Assembly: GCF_016839145.1 (NCBI RefSeq)
Contig: NZ_CP069303.1
Location: forward strand, 682,001-746,000
Origin: Shinella sp. PSBB067
GTDB lineage: Bacteria; Pseudomonadota; Alphaproteobacteria; Rhizobiales; Rhizobiaceae
Length of the DNA: 64,000 nt
Direction of reading: 5' to 3'
Under the pieces are notes generated by a model. That model did not search any database and was not told the origin of the DNA. It was given only the letters and a program-made list of their open reading frames with translations. The position numbers and the translations under genes were made by a program. Below, in pieces: positions 1 to 8,200 of the stretch (its first letter is position 1; the number at the start of each line of letters is the position of its first letter).

Positions 1-43
1 CCTCCCGGCCGCGCCCGCATTTCCTCCATCAGACAGGATTGCC

Positions 44-613
44 ATGACCATTGCCGAACTCTTGCCGCCGGCCGTGGAGCCGGTCACGCTCGCCGAGGTG
101 AAGGCGCATCTGCGCCTCGATACGGACGACGAGGATGCGCTGCTTTCGGCGCTGGTCCGCACGGCGCGCCAATATATGGAGGCCGAGACGGGGCTTTGCC
201 TGATCGTGCGGCTGCTGCGCCTCTATCTCGACGACTGGCCGGAGGGCAGGGTGATTCAGATTGCCAGAGGGCCGGTGCAAGCCATTGAAATGCTGACGGT
301 CTACGACGATTTCGGCGCGCCGGTCGACGTGAGTACGGCCGGATATGTGCTCGACGGCGCGGCGCGGCCGGCCCGGCTGATCCTGCCCGAACGTCCGGCG
401 ACGGCGCGGGCGATGAACGGCATCGAGATCGATTTCACCGCCGGCTTCGGCGAGAGCGGCGCGGATGTGCCGGACACGCTGAAGCGGGCGCTGCTGCTGC
501 ATGTCGCGGCCATGTTCGAGCTGCGCGGCGTGCTCGCCGCCGAGGATCAGCCGGGGGCGGTGCCGGTGGGTTACGACCGGCTCGTCGCGCCCTGGCGCCT
601 GCGGAGGCTGTGA
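44..613 (+). CDS. GTA/phage head-tail connector (adaptor), gp6-like
   Basis: 189-residue protein that would join the portal/capsid to the tail in a gene transfer agent (GTA) particle. The N-terminus (VTLAEVKAHLRLD, then DEDALLSALVRTARQYME) is the hallmark of the phage gp6/PhiE125 gp8 connector family, and the C-terminal helix ends in a basic WRLRRL tail. It is the first complete gene in the window, and its stop overlaps the next start (TGATG). The order of the following genes is that of RcGTA gp6 to gp15. Bases 1-43 contain no recognisable gene; the capsid gene should lie just left of the window. The adaptor family is assigned by pattern; GTA rather than prophage is inferred from the whole cluster. 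Confidence 0.88.
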   Translation: MTIAELLPPAVEPVTLAEVKAHLRLDTDDEDALLSALVRTARQYMEAETGLCLIVRLLRLYLDDWPEGRVIQIARGPVQAIEMLTVYDDFGAPVDVSTAGYVLDGAARPARLILPERPATARAMNGIEIDFTAGFGESGADVPDTLKRALLLHVAAMFELRGVLAAEDQPGAVPVGYDRLVAPWRLRRL

Positions 614-945
614 TGGGTGCGCTCATCGATCCCGGCCGGCTGAAGGCTCGCCTCGTGCTGGAGCGACCGGAGGAAACGCCGGACGGACAGGGCGGCGTGA
701 CGGTGGGCTTTGCCACTGTCGCGACGCTCTGGGCTTCCATCGAGCCCGTCGCCATGCGGGCCGAGGAGGCGGCGGGAACGTTGCCTGTGACGGTGACGCA
801 CCGCATCCGGCTGCGCCGGCGCGATGACCTTGCCGGCGGCATGCGGCTGCGCAAGGGCGCGCGGCGCTTCGCCATCCGCGCCTTCCGCGATCCCGACGAG
901 ACGGGGCGCTACACGCTCTGCGACTGCGAGGAGATCAAGCCATGA
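613..945 (+). CDS. GTA/phage head closure protein, gp7-like
   Basis: 110-residue SPP1 gp16/HK97 head-tail adaptor family protein (stopper). Family traits are the opening ID-PGRLKARLVLERP, the central tract LWASIEPV..R..E and the tail FAIRAFRDPDETGRYTLCDCEEIKP-like ending (residues about 85-110). A GTG at 610 would add one residue, but the ATG at 613 overlaps the previous stop by one base, which favours coupled translation from 613. It overlaps the next gene by ATGA. Its role in GTA assembly follows from position between the connector and tail terminator genes. Confidence 0.88.
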   Translation: MGALIDPGRLKARLVLERPEETPDGQGGVTVGFATVATLWASIEPVAMRAEEAAGTLPVTVTHRIRLRRRDDLAGGMRLRKGARRFAIRAFRDPDETGRYTLCDCEEIKP

Positions 946-1349
946 GCGCGGCTTCCGCCCTGCAGAAAGCCATTTTCGCCCGTCTCTCGGGCGATGCGGC
1001 GCTGGTATCGCTGGTCGGCGCGGCCGGCATCACCGACAGGCGGCTTGCCGAGCCGGCCGCGTCGCTGCTGGTGATCGCCGGCATCGACAGCACGGACCAT
1101 TCGACCGCCACGGAGGCGGGCGAAGACCATGTCGTGACGCTGGAGGCCTGGTCCGAGGCGGCGGGGCACCGGCAGGCGCAGGCGATCGCGGCCGCCGCCC
1201 GCGCCGCGCTGCACGATGCGGCGCTGGTGCTGGCCGGCCATCACCTCGTGCTGCTCTTCCATCTCGACACGCGCCTGCGGCGCGACGGCAAGTCCCGCTT
1301 CCATCGTGCGGAAATGCGCTTCCGCGCGGTGACGGAGCCGGATGCCTGA
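942..1349 (+). CDS. DUF3168 tail terminator-like protein, gp8-like
   Basis: 135-residue DUF3168 protein, the family that in RcGTA supplies the tail terminator between head and tail. Visible family traits are the N-terminal ALQKAIFARLSGDAAL helix, the central LLVIAG and HVVTLEAWSE strands, and the C-terminal RRDGKSRFHRAEMRFRAVTE stretch. It starts in an ATGA overlap with the head closure gene and is followed after 27 bases by the major tail protein gene. No signal peptide or membrane segment, as expected for a structural subunit. Confidence 0.87.
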   Translation: MSAASALQKAIFARLSGDAALVSLVGAAGITDRRLAEPAASLLVIAGIDSTDHSTATEAGEDHVVTLEAWSEAAGHRQAQAIAAAARAALHDAALVLAGHHLVLLFHLDTRLRRDGKSRFHRAEMRFRAVTEPDA

Positions 1350-1376
1350 CATCTCTTTCACGGAAAGGACCTAGCC

Positions 1377-1784
1377 ATGGTGGCACAGAAGGGGCGGGAC
1401 CTCCTGCTCAAGATCGACAACGGGGCGGGCTTTGCGACGGTCGCGGGGCTGCGTTCGAAGCGGCTGTCGTTCAACGCCGCGCTCGTCGACGTGACGGATG
1501 CGGAATCGGCGGGGCGCTGGCGCGAACTGCTCGGCGGGGCGGGCGTGCAGCGCGCGGCGCTCTCCGGCAGCGGCATCTTCAAGGACCAGGCGTCCGATGC
1601 GCTGGTGCGTTCGCTGTTCTTCGCCGGCACCATTGCCGGCTGGCAGATCGTCATTCCGGATTTCGGCACGGTGGCGGGGCCGTTCCAGATTGCTTCGCTC
1701 GAATATTCCGGCGCGCATGACGGCGAGGTGCTGTTCGAGATCGCGCTGGAATCGGCCGGCGCGCTGACTTTCGGGGCGCTCTGA
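1377..1784 (+). CDS. Major tail tube protein (TP901-1 family), gp9-like
   Basis: 135-residue major tail protein that would stack into the tail tube. The family signature is the opening AQKGRDLLLKIDNG, followed by TVAGLRSK..SFNAALVDVTD and a C-terminus with EYSGAHDGEVLFEIALESAG. A good ribosome binding site (GAAAGGA, 1361-1367) precedes the ATG. Its stop shares one base with the next start (TGATG at 1782-1786). The size matches the compact major tail protein of RcGTA-like clusters. Confidence 0.9.
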   Translation: MVAQKGRDLLLKIDNGAGFATVAGLRSKRLSFNAALVDVTDAESAGRWRELLGGAGVQRAALSGSGIFKDQASDALVRSLFFAGTIAGWQIVIPDFGTVAGPFQIASLEYSGAHDGEVLFEIALESAGALTFGAL

Positions 1785-2140
1785 TGGGCGCGCGGGCAAA
1801 CCGGCATCGCGGCGAGATCGAGGCCTGCCTCGACGGCGAGACGCGCGTGCTCTGCCTCACGCTCGGCGCGCTGGCGGAACTGGAGACGGCCTTCGCCGTC
1901 GATAGCCTGACGGGTCTGGCCGAGCGATTTTCCAGCGGCCGGCTGAAGGCGGAAGACCTCATCCGCATCATCGGCGCCGGCCTTCGCGGCGGCGGCAACC
2001 TCTTCAGCGACGAGGACGTGGCGGCGATGGCGGTGGCGGAAGGGCTGGCGGGCTTCGCCCGCATCGCCGCCGACTTGTTGCAGGCGACGTTCGGCGGCGG
2101 CGGGCCTGCGGAAAACCCTCCGCGGCCGCATCCGGCCTGA
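1784..2140 (+). CDS. GTA tail assembly chaperone, gp10-like
   Basis: 118-residue protein of the GTA gp10 family (tail tube protein/chaperone class, Phage_TAC-like). It opens with a short basic stretch and then CLDGETRVLCLTLGALAELE, the strand-helix start typical of the family. A Gly-rich segment near residue 65 and a Pro-rich tail (NPPRPHPA) end it. It precedes the second chaperone frame (gp10.1), which has no canonical start and lies in the -1 frame relative to this gene. The tail chaperone pair of lambda (G and G-T) is made by a -1 frameshift, so part of the product may be an elongated fusion of about 185 residues (inference). Confidence 0.83.
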   Translation: MGARANRHRGEIEACLDGETRVLCLTLGALAELETAFAVDSLTGLAERFSSGRLKAEDLIRIIGAGLRGGGNLFSDEDVAAMAVAEGLAGFARIAADLLQATFGGGGPAENPPRPHPA

Positions 2141-2340
2141 GCGGCGAGGCGCCGGCCTTCCCCTGGGAGGCGGCGCTTCATGCCGGGCTCTGCCGGATGC
2201 GGCTTCCGGCAAGGGATTTCTGGGCGATGACGCCGCGCGAACTCGGCTTCGCGCTCGGCCTGCTGCGGCCCTCGGCGGGCACGCCCGGCCGGGCGGGGCT
2301 GACGGCGCTGATGCGGGCCTTTCCCGACAAGAAGGAGTGA
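2137..2340 (+). CDS. GTA tail assembly chaperone, gp10.1-like; no canonical start
   Basis: 67-codon frame encoding a typical rcc01693/Phage_TAC_6 protein: FPWEAAL..GL at the start, then FWAMTPRELGFALG and an ending LMRAFPDKKE. It is open from 1906 but contains no ATG, GTG or TTG before an ATG at 2197. A start there would delete the conserved FPW segment. The only near-cognate start in the right place is CTG at 2137, which overlaps the gp10 stop. The alternative is a -1 frameshift from gp10, for instance around GGAAAAC (2110-2116). The stop lies 3 bases before the tape measure ATG. The protein family is clear; how it is initiated is not. Confidence 0.72.
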   Translation: MSGEAPAFPWEAALHAGLCRMRLPARDFWAMTPRELGFALGLLRPSAGTPGRAGLTALMRAFPDKKE

Positions 2341-2343
2341 ACC

Positions 2344-2883
2344 ATGGCCGACAGGAACGACACCCCGCTTTCCGCCACGCGGACGGAGGCGGAGGCGCTT
2401 TCGACCGTCTTCGACGACCTGGAGGCGCGCTCGCGCTCCTTCGGCTTCGCGCTCACCAATGCGCTGAAGGGCGCGGTGGTGGACGGCAAGGGGCTTGAGA
2501 GCGTGCTGCGCGGGCTGGCGCTGCGCATGAGCGATATCGCGCTTTCGGTGGGCATGAAGCCGCTGGAGGGGCTGCTGAGCTCCGGCATTTCCAGCTTGCT
2601 CGGCGGCGCTACGCCCTTCGCCAAGGGCGGTGTGGTGTCCTCGCCGACCTATTTCGGCAGCGGCGGCGGGCTCGGGCTGATGGGCGAGGCGGGGGCGGAA
2701 GCGATCCTGCCGCTGCGGCGCGGGCCGGACGGGGCGCTGGGCGTTGCGGCGGACGGTGGGGGCGGCGGGTCGCGCATCGTCTTCAACGTCACGACGCCGG
2801 ACGCGGCGAGCTTCCGCAAGTCCGAGGGGCAGATCGCCGCCATGCTGACCCGCGCGGTGGGGCGGGGGCAGCGGAGTTTGTAA
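2344..2883 (+). CDS. Short GTA tail tape measure protein, gp11-like
   Basis: 179-residue tape measure protein setting tail length. The N-terminal half is helical (LDDLEARSRSFGFALTNALK-type tract) and carries the family motif GLALRMSDIALS. The second half holds FAKGGVVSSPTYF and GLMGEAGAEAILPL, the usual C-terminal signature of lambda-type tape measures, ending in FRKSEGQIAAMLTRA. Its length is far below phage tape measures and fits the very short tail of an RcGTA-like particle. It follows gp10.1 by 3 bases and is separated from gp12 by an unusual 420-base gap full of repeats. Confidence 0.88.
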   Translation: MADRNDTPLSATRTEAEALSTVFDDLEARSRSFGFALTNALKGAVVDGKGLESVLRGLALRMSDIALSVGMKPLEGLLSSGISSLLGGATPFAKGGVVSSPTYFGSGGGLGLMGEAGAEAILPLRRGPDGALGVAADGGGGGSRIVFNVTTPDAASFRKSEGQIAAMLTRAVGRGQRSL

Positions 2884-2906
2884 GCGGCGCTTGCGGCTTG
2901 GGGCTG

Positions 2907-2956
2907 CCCCTCATCCCGCTGCCGCGACCCTTTCCCCGCAGGCGGGGAGAAGGGGA
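2907..2956. repeat. RIME-like palindromic repeat, single unit
   Basis: Starts with CCCCTCATCCCGCTGCCG and contains the CTTTCCCCG...CGGGGAGAAGG arms. It is a diverged half-unit of the same family as the inverted repeat at 3108-3261, 18223-18379 and 45780-46141. Repeats of this kind are common between genes in Rhizobiaceae; the assignment is by consensus resemblance. Confidence 0.7.
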
Positions 2957-3026
2957 GGATGCTTCGGTTTCCCGAGGCGATGAACGTAGGCGGGTGGGGA
3001 GCGCTTGCTTCTTTGCATGCGGCGGT

Positions 3027-3071
3027 TTTCGCAAATCCGAAGGGTGGATCGCTACGGTGCTTAATCGTGCG
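3027..3071 (+). pseudogene. Decayed second copy of the tape-measure C-terminus
   Basis: These 45 bases align codon for codon with 2812-2856 of the tape measure gene. They read FRKSEGWIATVLNRA against FRKSEGQIAAMLTRA: 11 of 15 residues and 32 of 45 bases are the same, and most changes in conserved codons are at third positions. The piece has no start and no stop of its own and is flanked by palindromic repeats. It looks like what is left of a second tape-measure gene, or of a duplication. A chance match cannot be fully excluded at this length. Confidence 0.5.
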
Positions 3072-3107
3072 AGGGCAGCGGCGTTGCTGATGGCGTGGGG
3101 CGGTGCA

Positions 3108-3261
3108 CCCCCTCATCCGGCTGCCGCCACCTTCTCCCCGAGGAGAGAAGGGGATGTCGCACCCGGTTTCCTTCAGGTTCGCGCGCAGCGTTTGGTCGAA
3201 AGCGTCGCCTCCTTCCCTTCTCCCCAGCGGGGGAGAAGGTGGCGGCAGCCGGATGAGGGGG
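3108..3261. repeat. RIME-like element with a perfect 32-base inverted repeat
   Basis: The left arm 3108-3139 (begins CCCCCTCATCCGGCTGCC) and the right arm 3230-3261 (ends GCCGGATGAGGGGG) are exact reverse complements over 32 bases, with a 90-base centre that contains smaller hairpins of the CTTCTCCCC...GGGGAGAAG type. In RNA this would form a strong stem between the tape measure and gp12 messages. Together with the unit at 2907 it makes up most of the 2884-3303 gap inside the GTA operon. Confidence 0.82.
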
Positions 3262-3303
3262 CTTCTGGGCCGGGCCGGTAACTGAATTTTCGAGGATGAA
3301 GAC

Positions 3304-3939
3304 ATGGCAGGATTTCATGAGGTACGGTTTCCGCTGCGGGTGGCGCTTGGCACCAGCGGCGGGCCGGTGCGGCGGACCGATATCGTCAGCCTTTCCAATG
3401 GACGGGAGAACCGCAACCGCCGCTGGCAGGACGCGCGGCGGCGCTACGATGCGGGCTCGGGCGTGCGCTCGGTCGACGACCTTTACGCCGTTCTCGCCTT
3501 CTTCGAGGCACGGGCGGGGCAGTTCTACGGGTTCCGCTTCCGCGATCCGGTGGACCACAAGTCCTGCGAGCCGGGCGGCGCCATCAGCGCCATGGACCAG
3601 TTCCTCGGCACCGCGGACGGGACGACCGCGAAGTTTGAACTCGTCAAACGCTATGCGGATGCGGGCGGCGAGACGGTGCGCCGGATCGACAAGCCGGCGA
3701 CCGGCACGGTGACGGTCGCGGTGGCGGGCAGTCCGGTGCCGGCGGCGGATTATACGGTGGACTACATGGCCGGGACGATCACCTTCAGGCCGGGCAAGGT
3801 GCCGCTCACGGGCACGGTGCGGGCGGGCTTCGAATTCGACGTGCCGGTGCGCTTCGATACGGACCGGATCGACATCGACCTCGGGCAGTTCGACGCGGGG
3901 CGCATTCCCTCCATCCCGCTCGTGGAGATCAAGCCATGA
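3304..3939 (+). CDS. DUF2460 distal tail protein, gp12-like
   Basis: 211-residue TIGR02217/DUF2460 protein, the distal tail component of RcGTA. Recognised by the start GFHEVRFPLRVALGTSGGP, the RRTDIV.LSNGRENRNRRW block, ARRRYDAGSGVRS, and the C-terminal GFEFDVPVRFDTDRID and PSIPLVEIKP segments. The RBS is GAGGATGAAGAC before the ATG. It overlaps gp13 by ATGA. Unlike its neighbours it is separated from the upstream gene by 420 bases of repeat DNA, so its transcription may depend on read-through or on a local promoter (inference). Confidence 0.92.
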   Translation: MAGFHEVRFPLRVALGTSGGPVRRTDIVSLSNGRENRNRRWQDARRRYDAGSGVRSVDDLYAVLAFFEARAGQFYGFRFRDPVDHKSCEPGGAISAMDQFLGTADGTTAKFELVKRYADAGGETVRRIDKPATGTVTVAVAGSPVPAADYTVDYMAGTITFRPGKVPLTGTVRAGFEFDVPVRFDTDRIDIDLGQFDAGRIPSIPLVEIKP

Positions 3940-4820
3940 GGGAGATACCGGCAGGGCTGCAGGCCCATCTCGACGGCGAGGCGACGACGCTCTGCAACGC
4001 CTGGCGCGTCACCCGGCGCGACGGCGTGGTGATGGGCTTCACCGACCACGACCGCGATCTTTCCTTCGGCGGGCTCGCCTATCTGGCCGCCAGCGGCTTC
4101 GAGGCGAGCGAGACGGAGGACGGCAACGGGCTTTCGGCCGAGGGCGGCGATGTCTCGGGGGGCTTTTCCGCCGACGCCATCCGCGCCGAGGACCTTTCGG
4201 CGGGGCGCTATGACGGGGCGAAGGTGGAGGTCTTCACGGTCAACTGGCAGGACCCGTCGCAGCGGCTGCTGCTGCGCACCGCAGAGCTTGGCGAGGTGCG
4301 GCGCGAGGGCGGGCTTTTCCGCGTCGAGCTCCGGCGGCTGACGCACCGGCTCGACCAGATGCGCGGGCGCATCTATGCCCGCCAGTGCGATGCCGTGTTC
4401 GGCGATTCGCGCTGCGGGATGAGCCTTGCGGCCTATAGGGCGATAGCGACCGTGACGGCGGTGCGCGACGACATGCATGTCGAGGTCAGCGGGCTTTCCG
4501 GCTTTGCGGAGCGCTTCTTCCGCTACGGCGTGCTGTCCTTCACCAGCGGCGCGGCGAAGGGGCTCTCGGCCGATGTCGAGGACCATCGCCGGCTGGAGGG
4601 CGCGGACGAACTGACGCTGTGGCTGCCGATGGCGGCGGAGATCGCCGTCGGCGACACGCTGGAGGTGACGGCAGGCTGCGACAAGCGCTTTTCCACCTGC
4701 AAGGCGAAATTCGGCAACGGCCTCAATTTCCAGGGTTTCCCGCATATTCCCGGCAGCGATTTCAGCTACGGCTATGCCGACGGCGAGACCGTGCACGACG
4801 GGAGCCCGCTCTATGACTGA
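3936..4820 (+). CDS. DUF2163 tail hub protein, gp13-like
   Basis: 294-residue TIGR02218/DUF2163 protein, a baseplate hub subunit of GTA tails. Family motifs are CNAWRVTRRDGVVMGFTDHD near residue 25, the YDGAKVEVFTVNW block near 95, RIYARQCDAVFGDSRCG near 150 and the C-terminal CDKRFSTCKAKFGNGLNFQG. The two Cys clusters (QCDAVFGDSRC and CDKRFSTC) could coordinate a metal such as the iron-sulfur cluster reported for the RcGTA hub. It overlaps gp12 by four bases and gp14 by eight. Confidence 0.92.
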   Translation: MREIPAGLQAHLDGEATTLCNAWRVTRRDGVVMGFTDHDRDLSFGGLAYLAASGFEASETEDGNGLSAEGGDVSGGFSADAIRAEDLSAGRYDGAKVEVFTVNWQDPSQRLLLRTAELGEVRREGGLFRVELRRLTHRLDQMRGRIYARQCDAVFGDSRCGMSLAAYRAIATVTAVRDDMHVEVSGLSGFAERFFRYGVLSFTSGAAKGLSADVEDHRRLEGADELTLWLPMAAEIAVGDTLEVTAGCDKRFSTCKAKFGNGLNFQGFPHIPGSDFSYGYADGETVHDGSPLYD

Positions 4821-5253
4821 GATCTTCCGGGAACGGATCGTCGCCGTCGCGCGCGGCTTTATCGGCACGCCCTACCGGCACCAGGGGTCGCTCAAGGGCG
4901 TCGGCTGCGATTGCCTCGGGCTGATCCGCGGCGTCTGGCGCGAGCTCTACGGCGCGGAGCCGGAAGTGCCAGCGCCCTATGCGCCCGACTGGGCGGAGCG
5001 GACGGGCAGGGAGCGGCTGCTGGAGGCGGCCGCGCGCCATTGCGGGGCGGCGCTGCCTCTGGCGGACCTGCGCCCCGGCCACCTCCTCGTCTTCCGCTGG
5101 CAGGACGGCATGGCGGCAAAGCATGCCGGCATCGCCACGCCGGGGGATCGCTTCATCCATGCCTACGAGCAGGCGGCGGTGCTGGAATCGCCGCTCGTTC
5201 CCGCCTGGCGCCGGCGCATCGCCGGCGTCTTCCGTTTCCCGGAGACCTTCTGA
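4813..5253 (+). CDS. NlpC/P60 cell-wall peptidase of the GTA tail, gp14-like
   Basis: 146-residue TIGR02219 NlpC/P60 cysteine peptidase, thought to open the peptidoglycan of the recipient during DNA entry. The catalytic Cys lies in GVGCDCLGLIRGVW (about residues 29-42), and the His in AAKHAGIATPGDRFIHAYE near residue 100. A frame start at 4774 exists, but the ATG at 4813 gives the family N-terminus (MTEIFRERIVAVARGFIGTPY) and overlaps the hub gene by 8 bases. No signal peptide, consistent with delivery in the particle. Confidence 0.92.
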   Translation: MTEIFRERIVAVARGFIGTPYRHQGSLKGVGCDCLGLIRGVWRELYGAEPEVPAPYAPDWAERTGRERLLEAAARHCGAALPLADLRPGHLLVFRWQDGMAAKHAGIATPGDRFIHAYEQAAVLESPLVPAWRRRIAGVFRFPETF

Positions 5254-5256
5254 TCC

Positions 5257-8200
5257 ATGGCGACACTTCTCCTCCAGGCCGCGGGCGCGGCGCTCGGCAG
5301 CGTTTTCGGTCCCGTTGGCGCCATCGTCGGCCGGGCCGTCGGGGCGCTGGCCGGCTCCGTGGTCGACCGCTCGCTCATCAATGGGAGCCGGACCTATTCC
5401 GGCCCGCGGCTTGCCGATGCGCGCGTGCCGGGCGCGGAAGAGGGCACGGCGATCAGCCGCGTCTACGGCACGGCGCGCGTCGGCGGCACGCTGATCTGGG
5501 CGACGCGCTTCGAGGAGCAGGTGATCGTCCAGCGCCAGGGCGGCAAGGCGAGCGGCCCGCGCACGCAGACCTACCGCTACTTTGCCAATTTCGCGGTCGG
5601 CATCTGCGAGGGGCCGATCGCCTCCATCCGCCGCATCTGGGCGGACGGGCGCGAGGTCGACCTTTCGGCGCTCTCGGTGCGCGTTTATACCGGCACGCCC
5701 GACCAGCCGCCCGATCCGCTGATCGAGGCCAAGCAGGGGGCTGGCAACGCGCCGGCCTATCGGGGGCTTGCCTATGTCGTGCTGGAGCGCTTTCCGCTCG
5801 ACGTCTACGGCAACCGCATTCCCATCCTGCATTTCGAGGTGGTCAAGCCCGTCGGCACGCTGGAGAAGAAGATCCGTGCCGTGACGGTCATTCCCGGCGC
5901 GACGGAGCATGGCTACGACCCGCAGCTCGTCACCGAGCGCTTCGCCGCCGGCTCGGCCCGCCATCTCAACCGCAACATGGTGCTTGCCGCGACCGACTGG
6001 CACGCGGCGATCAACGACCTGCAGAGCCTCTGCCCGAACCTCGAACGCATCGCGCTCGTCGTCTCCTGGTTCGGCACGGACCTTCGGGCAGGGCAGTGCA
6101 AGATGATGCCGGGCGTCGAGGTGCGCACGCGCGGCACGGAGACGCGGGCCTGGCGCGTCGCGGGCGTTTCGCGCGCGGGCGCCTATCTCGTCAGCCGCAA
6201 CGGCGGTTCGGCGGCCTATGGCGGCACGCCCTCGGATGCGAGCGTCATCGCGGCGATCCGCGACCTCAAGGCACGCGGGCTGGAAGTCTATCTCTATCCC
6301 TTCCTGATGATGGACATACCTGATGGTAACGCCCTGCCGGACCCCTATGGCGGAACCGGGCAGGCGGCCTATCCCTGGCGCGGCCGCATCACCTGCCATC
6401 CGCCCGGGGCCGACCGGACGGGCGCGGCGCGCACGCAGGTCGCCGCCTTCCTCGGCAATGCGCAGCGGGCGCATTTCTCCGTTTCCGGCACAAACATCGT
6501 TGCGCCTTCCGCCGACCAGGGCTTCCGGCGGATGATCCTGCATCATGCGCTGCTGGCGGAAGCGGCGGGCGGCGTCGACGGCTTCCTCATCGGCACGGAG
6601 ATGCGCGGCCTCACCTGCCTGCGCGACGGGGAGGGGCGCTTTCCCTTCGTCGAGGGGCTCTGCACCCTTGCGGCCGACGTGCGCACGATCGTGCGCGCCG
6701 GCACGAAGATCACCTATGCGGCGGACTGGAGCGAATATTTCGGCTACCAGCCGGCCGATGGCAGCGGCGAGGTGCGCTATCATCTCGACGCGCTCTGGAC
6801 GCATCCGGCGATCGACGCCGTGGGCATCGACAACTACATGCCGCTGGCCGACTGGCAGGACGGCGACACGCTCGCCGGCAACCCGGACGGTTTCCGCCAC
6901 GGCGAGGACATGGCGGGCATGGCCGGCATGATCGCCGGCGGCGAGGGCTATGACTGGTATTATGCCGACGATGCCGACCGCAAGGCGCGCATCCGCCGGC
7001 CGATCAGCGACGGGGCGGCGGGAAAGCCCTGGACCTTCCGCTACAAGGACATCGCGGGCTGGTGGGCGAACCCGCATTACGAGCGCGGGCCGGGCGGGGC
7101 GGAACTGCCGACGCCGACCGCCTGGGTGCCGCGCGGCAAGCCCGTCTGGTTCACCGAGCTCGGCTGCCCGGCCATCGACAAGGGCGCCAACCAGCCGCAG
7201 ACCTTCCTCGACCCTAAGAGCGTCGAGAACACGCTGCCGCACCATTCCGGCGGCGCGCGCAGCGATTCCATGCAGCGCCGTTTCCTCGACGCTCATCACG
7301 ACTGGTGGCAGGGCGCGGGGCCGGAGGCCGGCATGGTCGATCCCGGCCGCATGTTCCTGTGGACCTGGGATGCGCGGCCCTATCCGGCCTTCCCGGAAAA
7401 TACCGCGCTCTGGGCGGACGGCATCAACTGGCAGCGCGGGCACTGGCTGAACGGCCGGCTCGGTGCGGGCACCGTCGCCGACGTCATCGCCGCCATCCTG
7501 ACCGACAACGGCTTTGCCGATTTCGACGTTTCGGGCGTGGTGGGCGACCTGCCGGGCCTCGTGCAGGGCGAGCAGGCCTCGGCGCGCGGGCTGATCGAAC
7601 CGCTGATGGAAGCCTTCCAGATCGACGCCCTGGAGGCGAACGGCAGGCTCACCTTCCGCTCGCGGCTGAAATCCGCCCTGCCGGCGACCCGGCTCGACGT
7701 GCTCGCCGAACGGTCGGGCGAGGCGCTCTTCGAGGAGACGCGCGGCCATATCAGCGATCTGGCGGGCGAGGCGATCCTCGACCATTTCGACGAGACGAGC
7801 GCCCATCCGCGCGTCACCACGCGCTCCCGGCGCATGGCGGGCGACACGGACCGGGTGCTGCGCATCTCGCTGCCGGCCGTGCTGCATGCGGGCGCGGCGA
7901 CGACGAGCGTGGAAACCGCGCTGCGCGACCATCGCTCCGGCCAGCGCCGCGTCACCTTCCGCCTGCCGCCGACGGCGCTCGGCTTCACGCCCGGCGACGT
8001 GGTGCGGCTCGCCGAGGGGCCTTCCGGGCGCTTCCTCATCACCGGTATCACCGACGGCCTCGTGCGCGAGGTGGAGGCGCGGGGGCTGGCGGCGGGCGAG
8101 AGTGCCGCGCCGCTCGTGGTCGGCGGCGGCAGCAAGCCGGTCAACGGGGCGGGGCCGGCGGATGCCTTTTCGCCGGTCATCGCCTTTCTCGACCTGCCGG

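Noticed and set aside
2898..3281. A 127-codon frame filling the gp11-gp12 gap
   Set aside because: Most of it translates palindromic repeat DNA; only the FRKSEG segment resembles a protein, and it is listed as a fragment.
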